The notes under the pieces: model-generated
The model's database searches: none
The model's input: only the letters and a program-made list of their open reading frames with translations
Told to the model about the DNA's origin: nothing
Position numbers and translations under genes: made by a program
Assembly: GCA_951813515.1 (NCBI GenBank)
Contig: OX638346.1
Location: 2,163,617-2,227,616 of the forward strand
From: an uncultured Pseudomonadales bacterium
Lineage (GTDB): Bacteria > Pseudomonadota > Gammaproteobacteria > Pseudomonadales > Azotimanducaceae
Length of the DNA: 64,000 nucleotides
Direction: 5' to 3'
Shown here: piece by piece, positions 1 through 9,882 of the stretch
How positions within the stretch are numbered: position 1 is the first letter of the stretch
Layout of the letters: every line of letters begins with the position of its first letter

Positions 1-1694
1 GGTACGAGGTCCCCCGTGTCGTTTTCGTCAACAAGATGGATCGGACTGGTGCCGACTTCCTGCGGGTCGTGGAGCAGATTCGCGAGCGCCTGGGCGCGCA
101 TCCGGTGCCCATCCAGCTTCCCCTAGGGGCTGAAGAGAACTTCCAGGGCGTGATCGACCTGGTATCGATGAAGGCCATTGCCTGGGACGATAAGGATCTG
201 GGCGTCTCCTACGTCGAGATGGAGATCCCGGAAGAGATGCGTGGTCAGGCCGAATTGTTCCGGGAGCAGATGGTCGAAGCTGCCGCGGAATCGAGCGAAG
301 AGTTGATGGACCGGTACATTGAAGTCGGCGACCTCTCGCCGGCGGAGATTCGCGAAGGGTTGCGAACCAGCACGCTGGCGGGGGAAATCGTCCCGGCCCT
401 GTGCGGTTCGGCATTCAAGAACAAGGGGGTGCAGGCGGTTCTCGATGCCGTCATCGAGTTCCTTCCCGCGCCGACAGAGGTAAAGGCAATCGAGGGCGTG
501 CTGGAAAACGGCGAGATGGCGGAGCGCCGGTCGGATGATGATGAGCCGTTCGCAGCGCTGGCTTTCAAGATTGCAACAGACCCGTACGTCGGCACGCTGA
601 CGTTCTTTCGGGTCTATTCGGGCGTCCTGGCCACCGGAAACCAGGTATTCAATCCGCGCAGGTCACGACGTCAGCGCATCGGCCGGATGGTGCAGATGCA
701 TTCGAGCAGCCGCAACGAGATGAAGGAGGTTCGCGCGGGCGACATTGCGGCAGCGATCGGGCTCAGGGATACGATGACCGGAGATACGCTCTGCGACTCC
801 TCTGACCCGATCACCCTTGAGCGCATGGAATTCCCGGAACCGGTCATTCACGTCGCGGTCGAGCCCAGGTCAGCGACGGATCAGGACAGAATGTCTGGCG
901 CCCTGGCGAAGCTCGCACAGGAGGACCCTTCCTTTCGGGTGACTACGGACACGGAAACCGGTCAAACGATCATTGCGGGCATGGGAGAGTTGCATCTCGA
1001 CATCATCGTTGATCGCATGAAACGGGAGTTCAACGTCGAAGCCGGCGTCGGCCGGCCCCAGGTCGCCTACCGCGAAACGATTCGCTCCAGCGTCGAAGTG
1101 GAGGGCAGGTTTGTCCGCCAGACCGGCGGTCGGGGCCAGTTCGGTCATGTCTGGCTTCGCCTCGAGCCGCTTGACGACGAGACGGGGTTCGAATTTGTCG
1201 ATGAGATCGTCGGTGGCGCGGTGCCCAGGGATTACATTTCAGCGGTGAGGCGGGGCATCGAGGAACAGATGGAGAACGGCGTGCTGGGCGGCTACCCGCT
1301 GATCGGCGTCAAGGCCACGCTTTACGACGGTTCCTATCACGAAGTCGATTCCTCGGAACTGGCCTTCAAGATTGCGGGTTCGATGGCGTTGAGAGACGGT
1401 GCGGCCCGGGCGAAACCGGTTCTACTCGAGCCGGTGATGCGCGTGGAGGTGGTAATGCCGGAGGAGTTCATGGGTCAGGTGGTCGGCGAACTGAATCGTC
1501 GCCGGGGAATCATCGACGGGATGGATCAGAATCCTTCGGGCAAGATTGCGCGCGCCTTCGTGCCCCTCGGGGAAATGTTCGGCTACGCGACGGACCTGCG
1601 TTCCGCTACGCAGGGGCGAGCCACCTTCAATATGGAATTCGCGCGCTACGCCGAAGTCCCCCGAAACATCGCCACCGACATCATCGATCATTGA
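1..1694 (+). CDS. fusA: Elongation factor G (5' end outside the window)
   Basis: EF-G is the cytoplasmic GTPase that translocates tRNA and mRNA on the ribosome and helps recycle it. The reading frame is open from base 3 and enters inside the GTPase domain; the G4 motif NKMD is encoded at bases 30-41. About 563 residues are visible, so roughly the first 140 residues, with the P-loop, lie upstream. Domains II to V follow in normal order, with the EF-G signatures GQFGHVW and PRDYISAV near the middle. In gammaproteobacteria fusA is usually followed by tuf and then rpsJ; here tuf is absent and a Rieske gene converges on fusA, its stop overlapping the fusA end by a few bases. Confidence 0.98.
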   Translation, partial: YEVPRVVFVNKMDRTGADFLRVVEQIRERLGAHPVPIQLPLGAEENFQGVIDLVSMKAIAWDDKDLGVSYVEMEIPEEMRGQAELFREQMVEAAAESSEELMDRYIEVGDLSPAEIREGLRTSTLAGEIVPALCGSAFKNKGVQAVLDAVIEFLPAPTEVKAIEGVLENGEMAERRSDDDEPFAALAFKIATDPYVGTLTFFRVYSGVLATGNQVFNPRRSRRQRIGRMVQMHSSSRNEMKEVRAGDIAAAIGLRDTMTGDTLCDSSDPITLERMEFPEPVIHVAVEPRSATDQDRMSGALAKLAQEDPSFRVTTDTETGQTIIAGMGELHLDIIVDRMKREFNVEAGVGRPQVAYRETIRSSVEVEGRFVRQTGGRGQFGHVWLRLEPLDDETGFEFVDEIVGGAVPRDYISAVRRGIEEQMENGVLGGYPLIGVKATLYDGSYHEVDSSELAFKIAGSMALRDGAARAKPVLLEPVMRVEVVMPEEFMGQVVGELNRRRGIIDGMDQNPSGKIARAFVPLGEMFGYATDLRSATQGRATFNMEFARYAEVPRNIATDIIDH

Positions 1695-2992
1695 GGCGGC
1701 TTGACACTCGAGCGTTGTCGGTTCTCTACGGGGTGCGGTCGAAGAAGCCAACTGTGCGGGGGCTTGCGCCCGAACGCTTCACCGACGGTCGCGATGATTT
1801 CGCAGAATCGTACCCGCGTAACGGCGAGAGCCGTGTCCATGGCGGAACGGGCATGCGTCAAGGCTGAAGTCCAACGCGGCGGCCAGAGAAGCCTGTGTCG
1901 GCCGGAAAGCGAACGCTCCGGACTGCAGGCCCTCGACGTGCGGTCTCGTGAAGTATCCGGACCGTGCGCGTCCGCCGTGTCGTAGAACTGGCCGAACCAC
2001 CGTCGATACTTGGCGATCGGCCCGTCGCCGTCGCATAGGATCGGCGCCTGCCGGAACACCTTGTTTTCCCAGATGGGGATGTCCTGCTCCACCTGGCGGA
2101 CGATTTCGGCGATCAAACCGTCGACCAGCGGCTTGAACCGGACGGGAGTATCCAGCCGCTTCGTGAAGTTGAAGCAGAGCTTCATCCTGGCAGGGGTGAT
2201 GGGCGTGATCGTGGCGAGCATGACAGTCCGGGCCCCCAGCTCGAAAGTCTGCGTGCTCATGCCGGGTCCGCAGCTCCGCGTAACCAGGTGCATCCTCTCC
2301 ATCCTGGTCAGGTCGATGTTTCCCCTGTCGTCGATGGCGGGTACAAGTGCCGTCACTTCGGTGTCGCGCCTGTGATCCGCGAGGGCGATCCTGGCCTCGG
2401 GCATTTCCCGGGCGCCGTGAACCGCCACGAAGTGCGCGACGTCCACTGCGTTTTCTCCGGCCTCCTGTATCGGAGCATTCACCTCCCACTCGTAGCGCGT
2501 GAGCTCGCTCCAGTGCGGATCGGACAGTTCGGGAACATCGTCAAGGTCAAACAGTGGCGGCAGGTGCCGCGGGTGATGCCAAGCCCATATCATCTGATTC
2601 CGTTCCTCTATCGGATAGCTGTAAAGGCATGGCCCGTTGGCCGCCCGGCGGGGTATCGCGCGGGCATAGGGCACGCGCACGCAGACCCCCTCGCCGTCGA
2701 ATCGCCAGCCGTGGAACGGGCAGACAATCGCATTGTCCTCCACCCTGCCTCCGTATCCGAGATGGGCGCCCAGATGCGGGCAGAACGCCGCCGTCACGTG
2801 TGCTCGGCCGTCCTCGGTGCGAAAGAGCACCAAGTGTTCATCGAAGTAATACAGCGGCTGTACGTCGCCGGGTGCAAGATCTGCACTGCATGCCAACGCG
2901 TACCATCCGAAAGGGATGGGCAGACTCCGGGTGTCGCCATGAGGGAGTGGGTCAGGTCGGATGGTGAGTTCCGAAGTGGTTCGATTTCTCAT
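1688..2992 (-). CDS. Rieske [2Fe-2S] non-heme iron oxygenase, KshA/cholesterol 7-desaturase-like
   Basis: This is the oxygenase component of a Rieske-type hydroxylase, which takes electrons from a separate reductase to activate O2. The Rieske cluster ligands are C71/H73 and C91/H94 (CPH and CPFH). The mononuclear iron site is D184, H187 and H192 in the segment [13 protein letters not shown]. The C-terminal core, with IPIWENKVF and [17 protein letters not shown], resembles the 3-ketosteroid hydroxylase/DAF-36 group, so a sterol or other polycyclic substrate is possible but unproven. I chose ATG 2992 because GGGAGA lies about 9 bases upstream; an upstream in-frame ATG at 3076 is possible. Homology seems to stop near residue 340, and the last 93 residues look like read-through. 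A TetR gene is divergent and may control it. Confidence 0.85.
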   Translation of the reverse strand: MRNRTTSELTIRPDPLPHGDTRSLPIPFGWYALACSADLAPGDVQPLYYFDEHLVLFRTEDGRAHVTAAFCPHLGAHLGYGGRVEDNAIVCPFHGWRFDGEGVCVRVPYARAIPRRAANGPCLYSYPIEERNQMIWAWHHPRHLPPLFDLDDVPELSDPHWSELTRYEWEVNAPIQEAGENAVDVAHFVAVHGAREMPEARIALADHRRDTEVTALVPAIDDRGNIDLTRMERMHLVTRSCGPGMSTQTFELGARTVMLATITPITPARMKLCFNFTKRLDTPVRFKPLVDGLIAEIVRQVEQDIPIWENKVFRQAPILCDGDGPIAKYRRWFGQFYDTADAHGPDTSRDRTSRACSPERSLSGRHRLLWPPRWTSALTHARSAMDTALAVTRVRFCEIIATVGEAFGRKPPHSWLLRPHPVENRQRSSVKPPQ

Positions 2993-3177
2993 TTCGTGGT
3001 CTCCCATGGCCTGGGTGAGGGGTCTTGCCTTGGGCAGTTGCAGTACAGAATACATAAATGTGTTCCACAAAAACATATATAGGGGAATATTTGTGATGGT
3101 TCTGTTCCTATTAGAGTGACGCGCGCGACTTCAGGTCATGTAGAGCAGGCCCTTGTTTTTTGTTACTTTCTCCCCGT
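2993..3177. promoter_or_regulatory. Divergent promoter region between the Rieske gene and tetR
   Basis: The space is unusually AT-rich for this genome, especially at 3041-3110. It contains a CACAAA...TTTGTG inverted repeat spanning roughly 3067-3095 and several TATA-like hexamers. TetR-family regulators commonly bind such palindromes between themselves and a divergent target. The exact promoters and operator cannot be fixed from sequence alone. Confidence 0.35.
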
Positions 3178-3864
3178 ATGCGTACGAAATTCAGGCTCGG
3201 TCGCCTGCAAGCACGCGCCAAAGATACGCGACGAACCATCCTTGATTCGGCGGTAGAGCTTTACCTGAGCCAGGGTGCCGAGAACACGACGGTCAGCGCG
3301 ATCATCAAACGGGCCCGGGTGAGCCGCACCACGTTCTACCGGTATTTCAAGGATGCCGACGACGTGTTGAATCAGGCAGTGATTCGGGACTTTCAGGGGC
3401 TGATGGCGGATTTCGAGACCCAGAGTTATGAACAGGCGAGTCTGGAGGAACAGATAGTCGAGGACATTATCTGGTTCGTTCGCCAGTTGCGCCGTCGCCC
3501 CGCCCTGAAGCTGCTTTTCGCGAACAACAGCCGACAGCTCTACGAGCGGATCGACGAGTCTCTCGCCGGCTGTTTCAACGCGGCGATGGCATGCTCGCGC
3601 CCGACGTACGAGCGGGCCAGGCGAACGGGACGTCTTCGGGATGGCATTACGCTCCACAGGTACGTCGAGTGGTGCATGTTCGTGGTCATGTCGTTGCAGA
3701 CAGTCAATTTCCCATTCGCGGCGAACGAATTTCGTCTGCGTGAGATGGTGAAGGACTTCGTGGTACCGTCGTTGGTCGTGACCGCGGGTGAAGCAAAGCC
3801 GCCACAAGAGGGTGATTCGGGCAGCCCTGGGAAAGCGGTGGAGTATCTGCTTCAAAACGACTAG
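3178..3864 (+). CDS. TetR/AcrR family transcriptional regulator
   Basis: A DNA-binding one-component regulator of 228 residues. The N-terminal tri-helical HTH lies at about residues 17-64, with the typical run RRTILDSAVELYLSQG, then VSAIIKRARVSRTTFYRYF. The C-terminal ligand-binding half is divergent, so no ligand can be named. ATG 3178 is preferred over an in-frame TTG at 3160. The gene is divergent from the Rieske oxygenase across an AT-rich spacer, the classic arrangement for a local repressor. It lies between fusA and rpsJ, where a second-function gene pair is unexpected. Confidence 0.9.
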   Translation: MRTKFRLGRLQARAKDTRRTILDSAVELYLSQGAENTTVSAIIKRARVSRTTFYRYFKDADDVLNQAVIRDFQGLMADFETQSYEQASLEEQIVEDIIWFVRQLRRRPALKLLFANNSRQLYERIDESLAGCFNAAMACSRPTYERARRTGRLRDGITLHRYVEWCMFVVMSLQTVNFPFAANEFRLREMVKDFVVPSLVVTAGEAKPPQEGDSGSPGKAVEYLLQND

Positions 3865-3942
3865 CGCCGGACCTTGAAAGACACCTGCAGCAGTGGTTTC
3901 GACGGTGCGATTCGCTGCAGCATCCGAAGCATTGAAATAGAA

Positions 3943-3971
3943 TTGCCCTGAACGGGGTTCGCGCGTATAGT
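3943..3971 (+). promoter_or_regulatory. Sigma-70-type promoter for the S10 operon
   Basis: TTGCCC at 3943-3948 and TATAGT at 3966-3971 are separated by exactly 17 bases, a strong match to a housekeeping promoter. Transcription would begin near 3978, about 235 bases before rpsJ. The -10 box lies inside a short GCGC inverted repeat. Having its own promoter fits the loss of the usual fusA-tuf-rpsJ linkage. Confidence 0.6.
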
Positions 3972-3991
3972 GCGCGGTTTCCTGTTCACGG

Positions 3992-4019
3992 GAGGCGTGT
4001 TTTGCGCCTCGGTTTTTTT
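3992..4019 (+). terminator. Intrinsic terminator or attenuator in the S10 leader
   Basis: GAGGCG at 3992-3997 pairs with CGCCTC at 4005-4010 around a 7-base loop, followed by GG and seven T residues at 4013-4019. It lies about 15-40 bases downstream of the predicted transcription start. It could end read-through from tetR or act as an attenuator for the ribosomal operon. In Escherichia coli the S10 leader is attenuated by L4, but no L4-binding structure was verified here. Confidence 0.6.
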
Positions 4020-4045
4020 GCAGGGAAGGTCATCGTCGCGGCGAG

Positions 4046-4067
4046 CCCGACACGTGCCCGACACGTG
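4046..4067 (+). repeat. 11-bp tandem duplication in the S10 leader
   Basis: The unit CCCGACACGTG occurs twice in direct succession and each copy contains the palindrome CACGTG. A second, looser repetition follows, AATAGCAGCTGGGAA near 4124 and AATAGCAGCCGGGAA near 4153. This looks like slippage-born expansion of a non-coding leader. Confidence 0.7.
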
Positions 4068-4213
4068 TAAGGTACGCGTCGCGACAATGGCGCAAAGGAC
4101 GGACCTCGGCTGAGAGACCGGCTGAATAGCAGCTGGGAAAACGGCCGGGAAAAATAGCAGCCGGGAAGAACGGAAACAGTTGGACCGCAACCGACTGAAA
4201 CTTGGAAAATCTC

Positions 4214-4528
4214 GTGGTTCAGAACCAACGCATACGGATACGCCTGAAAGCCTTCGATCATCGTTTGATCGATGTATCCGCCGAAGAGATCGTCGATACG
4301 GCGAAGCGTACCGGCGCCCAGGTGCTTGGTCCGATTCCATTGCCGACCCGAAAGGAGCGCTATACCGTGCTTATCTCGCCCCACGTCAACAAGGACGCGC
4401 GAGACCAGTACGAGATTCGCACGCATAAGCGGCTGCTCGACATTATTGAACCCACCGAGAAGACCGTGGATGCATTGATGCGGCTCGATCTCGCTGCGGG
4501 TGTAGAGGTGCAGATCAGTTTGAACTAG
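4214..4528 (+). CDS. rpsJ: 30S ribosomal protein S10
   Basis: S10 is a component of the 30S head and a partner of NusB in antitermination. The predicted 104 residues match the family length, with the conserved start [19 protein letters not shown] and the internal [16 protein letters not shown] place the start at GTG 4214, with GGAAAA about 6 bases upstream, because it aligns with the usual N-terminus; an in-frame TTG at 4202 would add four residues. First gene of the S10 operon. Confidence 0.96.
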   Translation: MVQNQRIRIRLKAFDHRLIDVSAEEIVDTAKRTGAQVLGPIPLPTRKERYTVLISPHVNKDARDQYEIRTHKRLLDIIEPTEKTVDALMRLDLAAGVEVQISLN

Positions 4529-4639
4529 GCGCGAGCGCCGCTTGACTTGAGGTCGAGCGGCGCTTTTGCAATGGGCGGCAGATGCCGCTCGAGCCGCTTC
4601 CCTTGACGGGCAGCGGTGAATCCGGAGAGCGACTCGATA

Positions 4640-5293
4640 ATGGCGATTGGCGTCGTTGGAAAAAAGAGCGGAATGACTCGTCTGTTTGCCGAGGAGGGGA
4701 CGTCCGTGCCGGTGACGGTCATTGCCGTGGAGCCGAACCGCGTGACGCAGATCAAGACGCCGGAAACGGACGGCTACCATGCCGTTCAGGTTACAACCGG
4801 TTCCGCGAGGCCCGGTCGGGTCAAGAGTCCGATGGCGGGGCACTTCGCCAAGGCGAGGGCGGTCGCTGGCCGGGGATTGTGGGAATTCCGCCTCAGTGAA
4901 GCGCCGGACTCGGCGGTTGACACGGGAACCGAATTCAATGCGGACCAGTTCGAAGAGGGGCAGAAGGTCGATGTTTCCGCAGTTTCCAAGGGCAAGGGGT
5001 ACGCGGGTACGGTCAAGCGTTGGAAGTTCGGAACGCAGGGATGGACCCACGGCAACTCCGGCGCGCATCGCGCCCCGGGATCCATCGGCCAGTGTCAGAC
5101 ACCGGGACGTGTCTTCAAGGGCAAGAAAATGGCGGGGCACATGGGCGCTGAACGTGTCACGACCCAGAACCTGACGATCATTCGGGTAGATGCGGAGCGC
5201 AACCTGCTCTTTGTCAAGGGCGCGGTGCCAGGACCGGCTGGCGGTGATGTCTATGTCAAGCCGGCGGTCAAGGCCGCCGCTGGGACGGCTTGA
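4640..5293 (+). CDS. rplC: 50S ribosomal protein L3
   Basis: An early-assembling 50S protein that reaches towards the peptidyl transferase centre. It is 217 residues, begins [16 protein letters not shown] as in other L3 proteins, and has the glycine-rich loop around [18 protein letters not shown] 4640 is preceded by GGAGAG; the longer GTG start at 4616 lacks conserved sequence. Its stop is 20 bases before rplD. Confidence 0.97.
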   Translation: MAIGVVGKKSGMTRLFAEEGTSVPVTVIAVEPNRVTQIKTPETDGYHAVQVTTGSARPGRVKSPMAGHFAKARAVAGRGLWEFRLSEAPDSAVDTGTEFNADQFEEGQKVDVSAVSKGKGYAGTVKRWKFGTQGWTHGNSGAHRAPGSIGQCQTPGRVFKGKKMAGHMGAERVTTQNLTIIRVDAERNLLFVKGAVPGPAGGDVYVKPAVKAAAGTA

Positions 5294-5313
5294 GCTCGCA
5301 GGGGACGTTGGGT

Positions 5314-5919
5314 ATGGAACTTTCTGTGAATGGCGGCGACGGCACCATCGAAGTTTCGGACGCGACGTTCGCCAGCGATTTCAACGAGGCGCTGGTGCAC
5401 CAGGTAGTGGTGGCGTATCTCGCGGGCGGGCGCAGTGGGTCGCGTGCGCAGAAAAATCGCTCCGAGGTGCGAGGAGGCGGCCGTAAACCGTATCGCCAGA
5501 AAGGTACGGGTCGCGCACGTGCCGGGTCCATCCGCAGTCCGATCTGGCGCGGCGGGGGCCAGACCTTTGCGGCGAAGCCGCAGGACCATTCGCAGAAAGT
5601 AAACCGCAAGATGTACCAGGGAGCGATGCGCTGTATCGTCTCCGAACTTCTCCGGCAGGACCGTCTCATTATTGCCGCCGAGATCGAAGTCGACGCTCCC
5701 AAAACCAAAGCCCTGCTCCAGAAACTCGAAACCCTCAACCTCTCCAATGTCCTGATCGTCGCCGAAAACGTCGACGAGAACCTTTACCTCGCCGCGCGCA
5801 ACCTGGAAGGTGTTGACGTGCGCGATGTGCCCGCGATCGATCCCGTGAGCCTGTTGCGGCACGACAACGTGCTCATCACGTCGGATGCGATAAAGACCCT
5901 TGAAGCGGCCCTCGCATGA
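5314..5919 (+). CDS. rplD: 50S ribosomal protein L4
   Basis: L4 lines the exit tunnel and in Escherichia coli represses its own operon. It has 201 residues, the same as E. coli. It contains [14 protein letters not shown], the basic tunnel loop [19 protein letters not shown] and [18 protein letters not shown] chose ATG 5314, after AGGGGACG, rather than the TTG at 5290. Its last bases overlap the ATG of rplW. Confidence 0.97.
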   Translation: MELSVNGGDGTIEVSDATFASDFNEALVHQVVVAYLAGGRSGSRAQKNRSEVRGGGRKPYRQKGTGRARAGSIRSPIWRGGGQTFAAKPQDHSQKVNRKMYQGAMRCIVSELLRQDRLIIAAEIEVDAPKTKALLQKLETLNLSNVLIVAENVDENLYLAARNLEGVDVRDVPAIDPVSLLRHDNVLITSDAIKTLEAALA

Positions 5920-6215
5920 ACGAAGAACGCAAGTACGCAGTGCTCCTCGAGCCGCATAGCACCGAGAAAGCGGCGAGCATCGGGGACTTGAACAACGGAT
6001 ACGCGTTCAAGGTTGCCACCGATGCAACGAAGCCGGAGATAAAGTCGGCGGTAGAGTCGATTTTTGGCGTGACCGTCGTCAATGTCACGACGCTGAACCA
6101 GAAAGGCAAGGTGAAGCGCAACTGGCGCCGAGGTGTCTCGCGCAAGAAAAACTGGAAGAAAGCCTACGTCCGCCTCGCGCAGGGCGACGAAATCGACTTT
6201 GTGGCGGAGCGTTAG
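5916..6215 (+). CDS. rplW: 50S ribosomal protein L23
   Basis: L23 sits at the polypeptide exit and is a docking site for trigger factor and SRP. It is 99 residues, with [19 protein letters not shown] at the start of the fold and a basic [13 protein letters not shown] loop. It starts in an ATGA overlap with rplD, which suggests translational coupling. Confidence 0.96.
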   Translation: MNEERKYAVLLEPHSTEKAASIGDLNNGYAFKVATDATKPEIKSAVESIFGVTVVNVTTLNQKGKVKRNWRRGVSRKKNWKKAYVRLAQGDEIDFVAER

Positions 6216-6219
6216 CGCG

Positions 6220-7053
6220 ATGGCTGTAGTCAAGACAAGACCTACCTCGCCAGGCCGGCGGTTTGTAGTCAAGGTTGTGGATTCGTCCCTGCATCGCGCC
6301 GGGCCGTACAAGCCCCTGCTCGAACCTGCAAAGAAGTCCGGCGGGCGGAACACCAACGGACGCATTACCACGCGGCATCGCGGTGGTGGCCACAAGCGTT
6401 TCTACCGCAAGATCGACTTTCGGCGCGACAAGGACAACGTCCGGGCGATCGTCGAACGGCTCGAGTACGACCCGAACCGGAGCGCCAACCTGGCACTTCT
6501 GAAGTATGCCGACGGAGAACGCCGATACATCGTCGCGCCGCGCGGTGTGCGGACGGGCGACGAATTGATGTCCGGCAGCAATGCGCCTATCCGCGCGGGA
6601 AATGCGCTGGCATTGCGCAACATACCGCTCGGCAGCGTCATCCACTGCGTGGAGCTGAAGCCGCGAAAGGGAGCGCAGCTCGCTCGCAGCGCGGGAACAT
6701 CGGCCCAACTCGTGGCGCGGGAAGGGGCTTACGTGACGCTCAGGTTGCGGTCCGGCGAGATGCGGCGGGTGTTGGCCGAATGCCGCGCGACACTCGGCGA
6801 GGTCGGCAACAGCGAACACAACCTGCGTTCCCTCGGCAAGGCGGGAGCGGCGCGCTGGCGCGGACGCAGGCCGACTGTGCGAGGCGTCGCCATGAATCCC
6901 GTGGATCATCCGCACGGCGGAGGAGAGGGCCGGTCTTCGGGTGGACGGCACCCGGTCACCCCGTGGGGCGTGCCGACCAAGGGCTACAAGACGCGGACGA
7001 ACAAACGCACGGACGCACTGATCGTGCGCCGTCGAAGCAGCAGAGCCAGGTAA
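6220..7053 (+). CDS. rplB: 50S ribosomal protein L2
   Basis: L2 binds 23S rRNA near the peptidyl transferase centre and helps join the subunits. The 277 residues begin [15 protein letters not shown] and carry [19 protein letters not shown] and the C-terminal [14 protein letters not shown] with its conserved histidine. The ATG at 6220 lies four bases after the rplW stop. Confidence 0.98.
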   Translation: MAVVKTRPTSPGRRFVVKVVDSSLHRAGPYKPLLEPAKKSGGRNTNGRITTRHRGGGHKRFYRKIDFRRDKDNVRAIVERLEYDPNRSANLALLKYADGERRYIVAPRGVRTGDELMSGSNAPIRAGNALALRNIPLGSVIHCVELKPRKGAQLARSAGTSAQLVAREGAYVTLRLRSGEMRRVLAECRATLGEVGNSEHNLRSLGKAGAARWRGRRPTVRGVAMNPVDHPHGGGEGRSSGGRHPVTPWGVPTKGYKTRTNKRTDALIVRRRSSRAR

Positions 7054-7068
7054 GTGAGGTAAGCAAAG

Positions 7069-7344
7069 GTGCCGAGATCACTCCGCAAAGGACCGTTCGT
7101 GGACCTTCACTTGGCCAAGAAGGTGGCTTCCGCGCAACAGAGCGGCGACAAGCGCGCGATCCGCACCTGGTCGAGGCGGTCGATGATCTCGCCGGAGATG
7201 GTGGGGCTGACCATCGCCGTGCACAACGGCAGGCAGCATGTCCCCGTGTTCATTACCGATGACATGGTCGGCCACAAACTGGGCGAATTCGCACCGACGC
7301 GAACTTTTCGCGGTCACGCGGGTGATCGCAGGGCGAGGCGATAG
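7069..7344 (+). CDS. rpsS: 30S ribosomal protein S19
   Basis: S19 is a 30S head protein that forms a complex with S13 near the A-site tRNA. It is 91 residues from a GTG start, opening [14 protein letters not shown], with [23 protein letters not shown] and the end [11 protein letters not shown], all canonical. It lies two bases before rplV. Confidence 0.96.
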   Translation: MPRSLRKGPFVDLHLAKKVASAQQSGDKRAIRTWSRRSMISPEMVGLTIAVHNGRQHVPVFITDDMVGHKLGEFAPTRTFRGHAGDRRARR

Positions 7345-7346
7345 CC

Positions 7347-7694
7347 ATGCGGGTTGTTGCACAGGCCAGAACGTTGCGCATCTCACCGCAGAAAGTCCGC
7401 CTGGTCGCGGACCAGGTGCGCGGCCAGCCGGTGGAAGATGCGTTGAACATCCTGGCTTTCAGTCCGCAGAAGGCGGCCGGCCTGGTTTCCAAGGTACTGG
7501 AGTCCGCAATCGCCAACGCCGAGCACAATGAAGGCGCGGATGTCGATGAACTCAAGGTCGGAGAGATCCGGATAGATGAAGGAATGACGCTGAAACGCAT
7601 GCGCCCGCGTGCACGGGGACGTGGGAATCGCATTCTGAAGCGAACCAGCCACATCACCGTAGCAGTGACGGATGACGAGACGCGTGATGAATAG
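7347..7694 (+). CDS. rplV: 50S ribosomal protein L22
   Basis: L22 has a globular domain at the 50S surface and a loop lining the exit tunnel, where macrolide resistance changes map. It is 115 residues, with [20 protein letters not shown] near the start and [21 protein letters not shown] forming the tunnel loop. It is tightly spaced between rpsS and rpsC. Confidence 0.96.
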   Translation: MRVVAQARTLRISPQKVRLVADQVRGQPVEDALNILAFSPQKAAGLVSKVLESAIANAEHNEGADVDELKVGEIRIDEGMTLKRMRPRARGRGNRILKRTSHITVAVTDDETRDE

Positions 7695-7723
7695 CAGGAA
7701 GGCACTTCCGATCAGGAGACGAG

Positions 7724-8383
7724 ATGGGTCAAAAGGTTAGTCCAACAGGATTGCGGCTCGGCATCGTCGCAGAGCACCGTTCGGTCTGGTATGCGGAGAA
7801 GGAAACGTATGCCGAATACCTGCTGAACGACCTGGAGGTTCGCGAGTACCTCGGCAAGCGTCTGGCGCAGGCTTCGGTCAGCCGGATCGACATAGAGCGG
7901 CCAGCGCAGACCGCGCGCGTGACCATTCACACCGCGCGACCGGGCATCGTTATCGGCAAGAAAGGCGAGGATGTCGAACGGTTGCGGTACGAATTGACAC
8001 AGATCATGGGCGTACCGGTGCACGTGAACGTGGAGGAAGTTCGCAAGCCGGAAACGGATGCGTATCTCGTCGCGCAGAACGTGGCACAGCAACTCGAACG
8101 TCGCGTGCAATACCGCCGGGCCATGCGGCGGGTCATCCAGAACGCGATGCGACTTGGGGCGAAGGGAATCAAGGTGCGCGTCGCAGGCAGGTTGAGCGGT
8201 GCCGAAATCGCACGCTCGGAGGTGTATCACGAAGGTCGCGTGCCGCTGCATACGCTGCGTGCGGACATTGACTATGCGACGGCGGAGGCCAAGACCACCT
8301 ACGGCATCATCGGCATCAAGGTCTGGATCTTCAAGGGCGAAGTGATCGCAGGGGAAACTGCCGAGCAGTCCGAGGCCGTTTAG
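7724..8383 (+). CDS. rpsC: 30S ribosomal protein S3
   Basis: S3 lies at the mRNA entry pore and contributes to helicase activity. It is 219 residues, starts [14 protein letters not shown], carries the KH-domain motif [14 protein letters not shown], and ends with the AEATTYG-type segment ([20 protein letters not shown]). The start follows a GGAGAC Shine-Dalgarno sequence. Confidence 0.97.
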   Translation: MGQKVSPTGLRLGIVAEHRSVWYAEKETYAEYLLNDLEVREYLGKRLAQASVSRIDIERPAQTARVTIHTARPGIVIGKKGEDVERLRYELTQIMGVPVHVNVEEVRKPETDAYLVAQNVAQQLERRVQYRRAMRRVIQNAMRLGAKGIKVRVAGRLSGAEIARSEVYHEGRVPLHTLRADIDYATAEAKTTYGIIGIKVWIFKGEVIAGETAEQSEAV

Positions 8384-8418
8384 CGGAGTGGCAAGGACGG
8401 CAGCGGAGCGTATAAACG

Positions 8419-8832
8419 ATGTTACAGCCAGTTAGAACGAAGTACCGGAAACAGCAGAAGGGTCGCAACCGCGGTTTGGCACAACGTGGTAGCAAGGTCA
8501 GCTTCGGCGAGTTCGGATTGAAGGCGGTGGGCCGGGGCAGGATGACTGCACGCCAGATCGAGTCTGCGCGACGAGCGATGACGCGACACGTTCGGCGGGG
8601 CGGAAAAGTCTGGATACGCGTGTTCCCCGACAAGCCGATTACGAAAAAACCGCTGGAAGTGCGTCAAGGCAAGGGCAAGGGCGCGGTGGAATACTGGGTG
8701 GCGCAGGTTCAGCCGGGGCGTGTCCTGTACGAGATGGAGGGTGTTTCGGAGGAGGTCGCAAAGGAGGCGTTTGCGTTGGCGGCGGCGAAGCTGCCGTTCC
8801 CAACCGCGATGGTAAGACGGTCGACTTTTTGA
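8419..8832 (+). CDS. rplP: 50S ribosomal protein L16
   Basis: L16 binds near the A-site tRNA elbow and completes the 50S tRNA-binding region. It is 137 residues, beginning [19 protein letters not shown], with [20 protein letters not shown] and [19 protein letters not shown]. It lies directly before rpmC. Confidence 0.97.
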   Translation: MLQPVRTKYRKQQKGRNRGLAQRGSKVSFGEFGLKAVGRGRMTARQIESARRAMTRHVRRGGKVWIRVFPDKPITKKPLEVRQGKGKGAVEYWVAQVQPGRVLYEMEGVSEEVAKEAFALAAAKLPFPTAMVRRSTF

Positions 8833-8844
8833 CGTGAGCCGAGA

Positions 8845-9036
8845 ATGAAAGCGAGCGAATTGAGAGACATGACTACGGAAGAGTTGCACGCGGAGCGTCT
8901 GAAGTTGCTGCGTGAGCAATTCAATCTGCGCATGCTCCGCGGCAGTTCGCAGTTGCCGCAGACGCACCTGTTGCGGGAAGCGCGTCGCGATGTCGCGCGG
9001 GTCGAGACCGTACTGCGGGAGAAGGCGGATGGCTAA
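8845..9036 (+). CDS. rpmC: 50S ribosomal protein L29
   Basis: A small helical protein beside L23 at the exit tunnel. It has 63 residues: [17 protein letters not shown] at the start and [20 protein letters not shown] in the middle. Its end overlaps the ATG of rpsQ by eight bases. Confidence 0.95.
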   Translation: MKASELRDMTTEELHAERLKLLREQFNLRMLRGSSQLPQTHLLREARRDVARVETVLREKADG

Positions 9037-9517
9037 GGAAAGCGGAAAGGAACGAGAGCAGCAAAGCGGAAAGGAAGTTGAAATCGTGCCGGAAACGCCC
9101 GAATCAGCGAACGAAATGGAAGCGAGTGCAGGCGATGATGCCGAGGTGGCTGGCACCGCGAAGAGCGACGAGGCGCAAGTGAACGAGCCTGCGGCTGCCG
9201 ATACGGAACCATCGGTGCCAGAGGTTGCGGCTCCGGCACGGTCCCGATCCTCCAGGCGGAAGAATCGACGGACGCTTGCAGGAACCGTTGTGTCCGATCG
9301 CATGGACAAGACCATCGCTGTGTTGGTCGAGCGCAGCGTGAGGCACCCGGTCTACGGCAAGATCATCCGCCGCAAGTCGAAGATTCACGCGCATGATGAG
9401 CGCAACGAATGCAAGGTCGGGGACTTCGTCACCATCGTCGAATCACGGCCCATATCGAAGCGAAAGTCGTGGCGCCTGCAGAGCAGGGCTACGGAAAACG
9501 TCGAGGCAGCCACGTGA
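9029..9517 (+). CDS. rpsQ: 30S ribosomal protein S17 with a long acidic N-terminal extension
   Basis: S17 binds 16S rRNA in the 30S body. The canonical S17 domain is residues about 80-162, with [39 protein letters not shown] and [11 protein letters not shown]. The family is normally 80-90 residues long; here 162 are predicted. Residues 1-70 are low-complexity and rich in Glu, Ala and Ser, then a basic link [11 protein letters not shown] leads into the domain. ATG 9029 overlaps the rpmC stop and there is no good alternative start near residue 80, so the extension appears to be translated. The stop overlaps the GTG of rplN. Confidence 0.92.
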   Translation: MAKESGKEREQQSGKEVEIVPETPESANEMEASAGDDAEVAGTAKSDEAQVNEPAAADTEPSVPEVAAPARSRSSRRKNRRTLAGTVVSDRMDKTIAVLVERSVRHPVYGKIIRRKSKIHAHDERNECKVGDFVTIVESRPISKRKSWRLQSRATENVEAAT

Positions 9518-9882
9518 TCCAGACAGAAACCATGCTCGACATCGCCGACAACAGCGGCGCGCGCCGGGTGCAGTGCATCAAAGTGCTTGGCGGCTCGCGG
9601 CGGCGCTATGCCGGAATCGGCGACGTGATCAAGGTCGCCGTGAAGGAGGCGATCCCCCGGGGGCGCGTACGCAAGGGCCAGGTCATGGACGCGGTCGTCG
9701 TGCGGACAAAGAAGGGGGTACGGCGCACGGATGGCTCGGTGATCCGATTCGATCAGAACGCCGCAGTCCTGCTGACGCCCCAGTTGCAGCCGGTCGGAAC
9801 ACGCATCTTCGGACCGGTAACGAGAGAACTCAGGAGCGAGAATTTCATGCGCATCGTCTCGCTCGCCCCTGAGGTCCTTTGA
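9514..9882 (+). CDS. rplN: 50S ribosomal protein L14
   Basis: L14 lies at the subunit interface and binds the silencing factor RsfS. It is 122 residues from GTG 9514, beginning [20 protein letters not shown] and ending [15 protein letters not shown], close to the 123 residues of E. coli. The GTG overlaps the rpsQ stop (GTGA), so the pair is probably coupled. Confidence 0.96.
   Translation: MIQTETMLDIADNSGARRVQCIKVLGGSRRRYAGIGDVIKVAVKEAIPRGRVRKGQVMDAVVVRTKKGVRRTDGSVIRFDQNAAVLLTPQLQPVGTRIFGPVTRELRSENFMRIVSLAPEVL

Noticed and set aside
1701..3082. Plus-strand frames opposite the Rieske gene
   Set aside because: They are antisense shadows; the minus strand has full Rieske and iron-site motifs.
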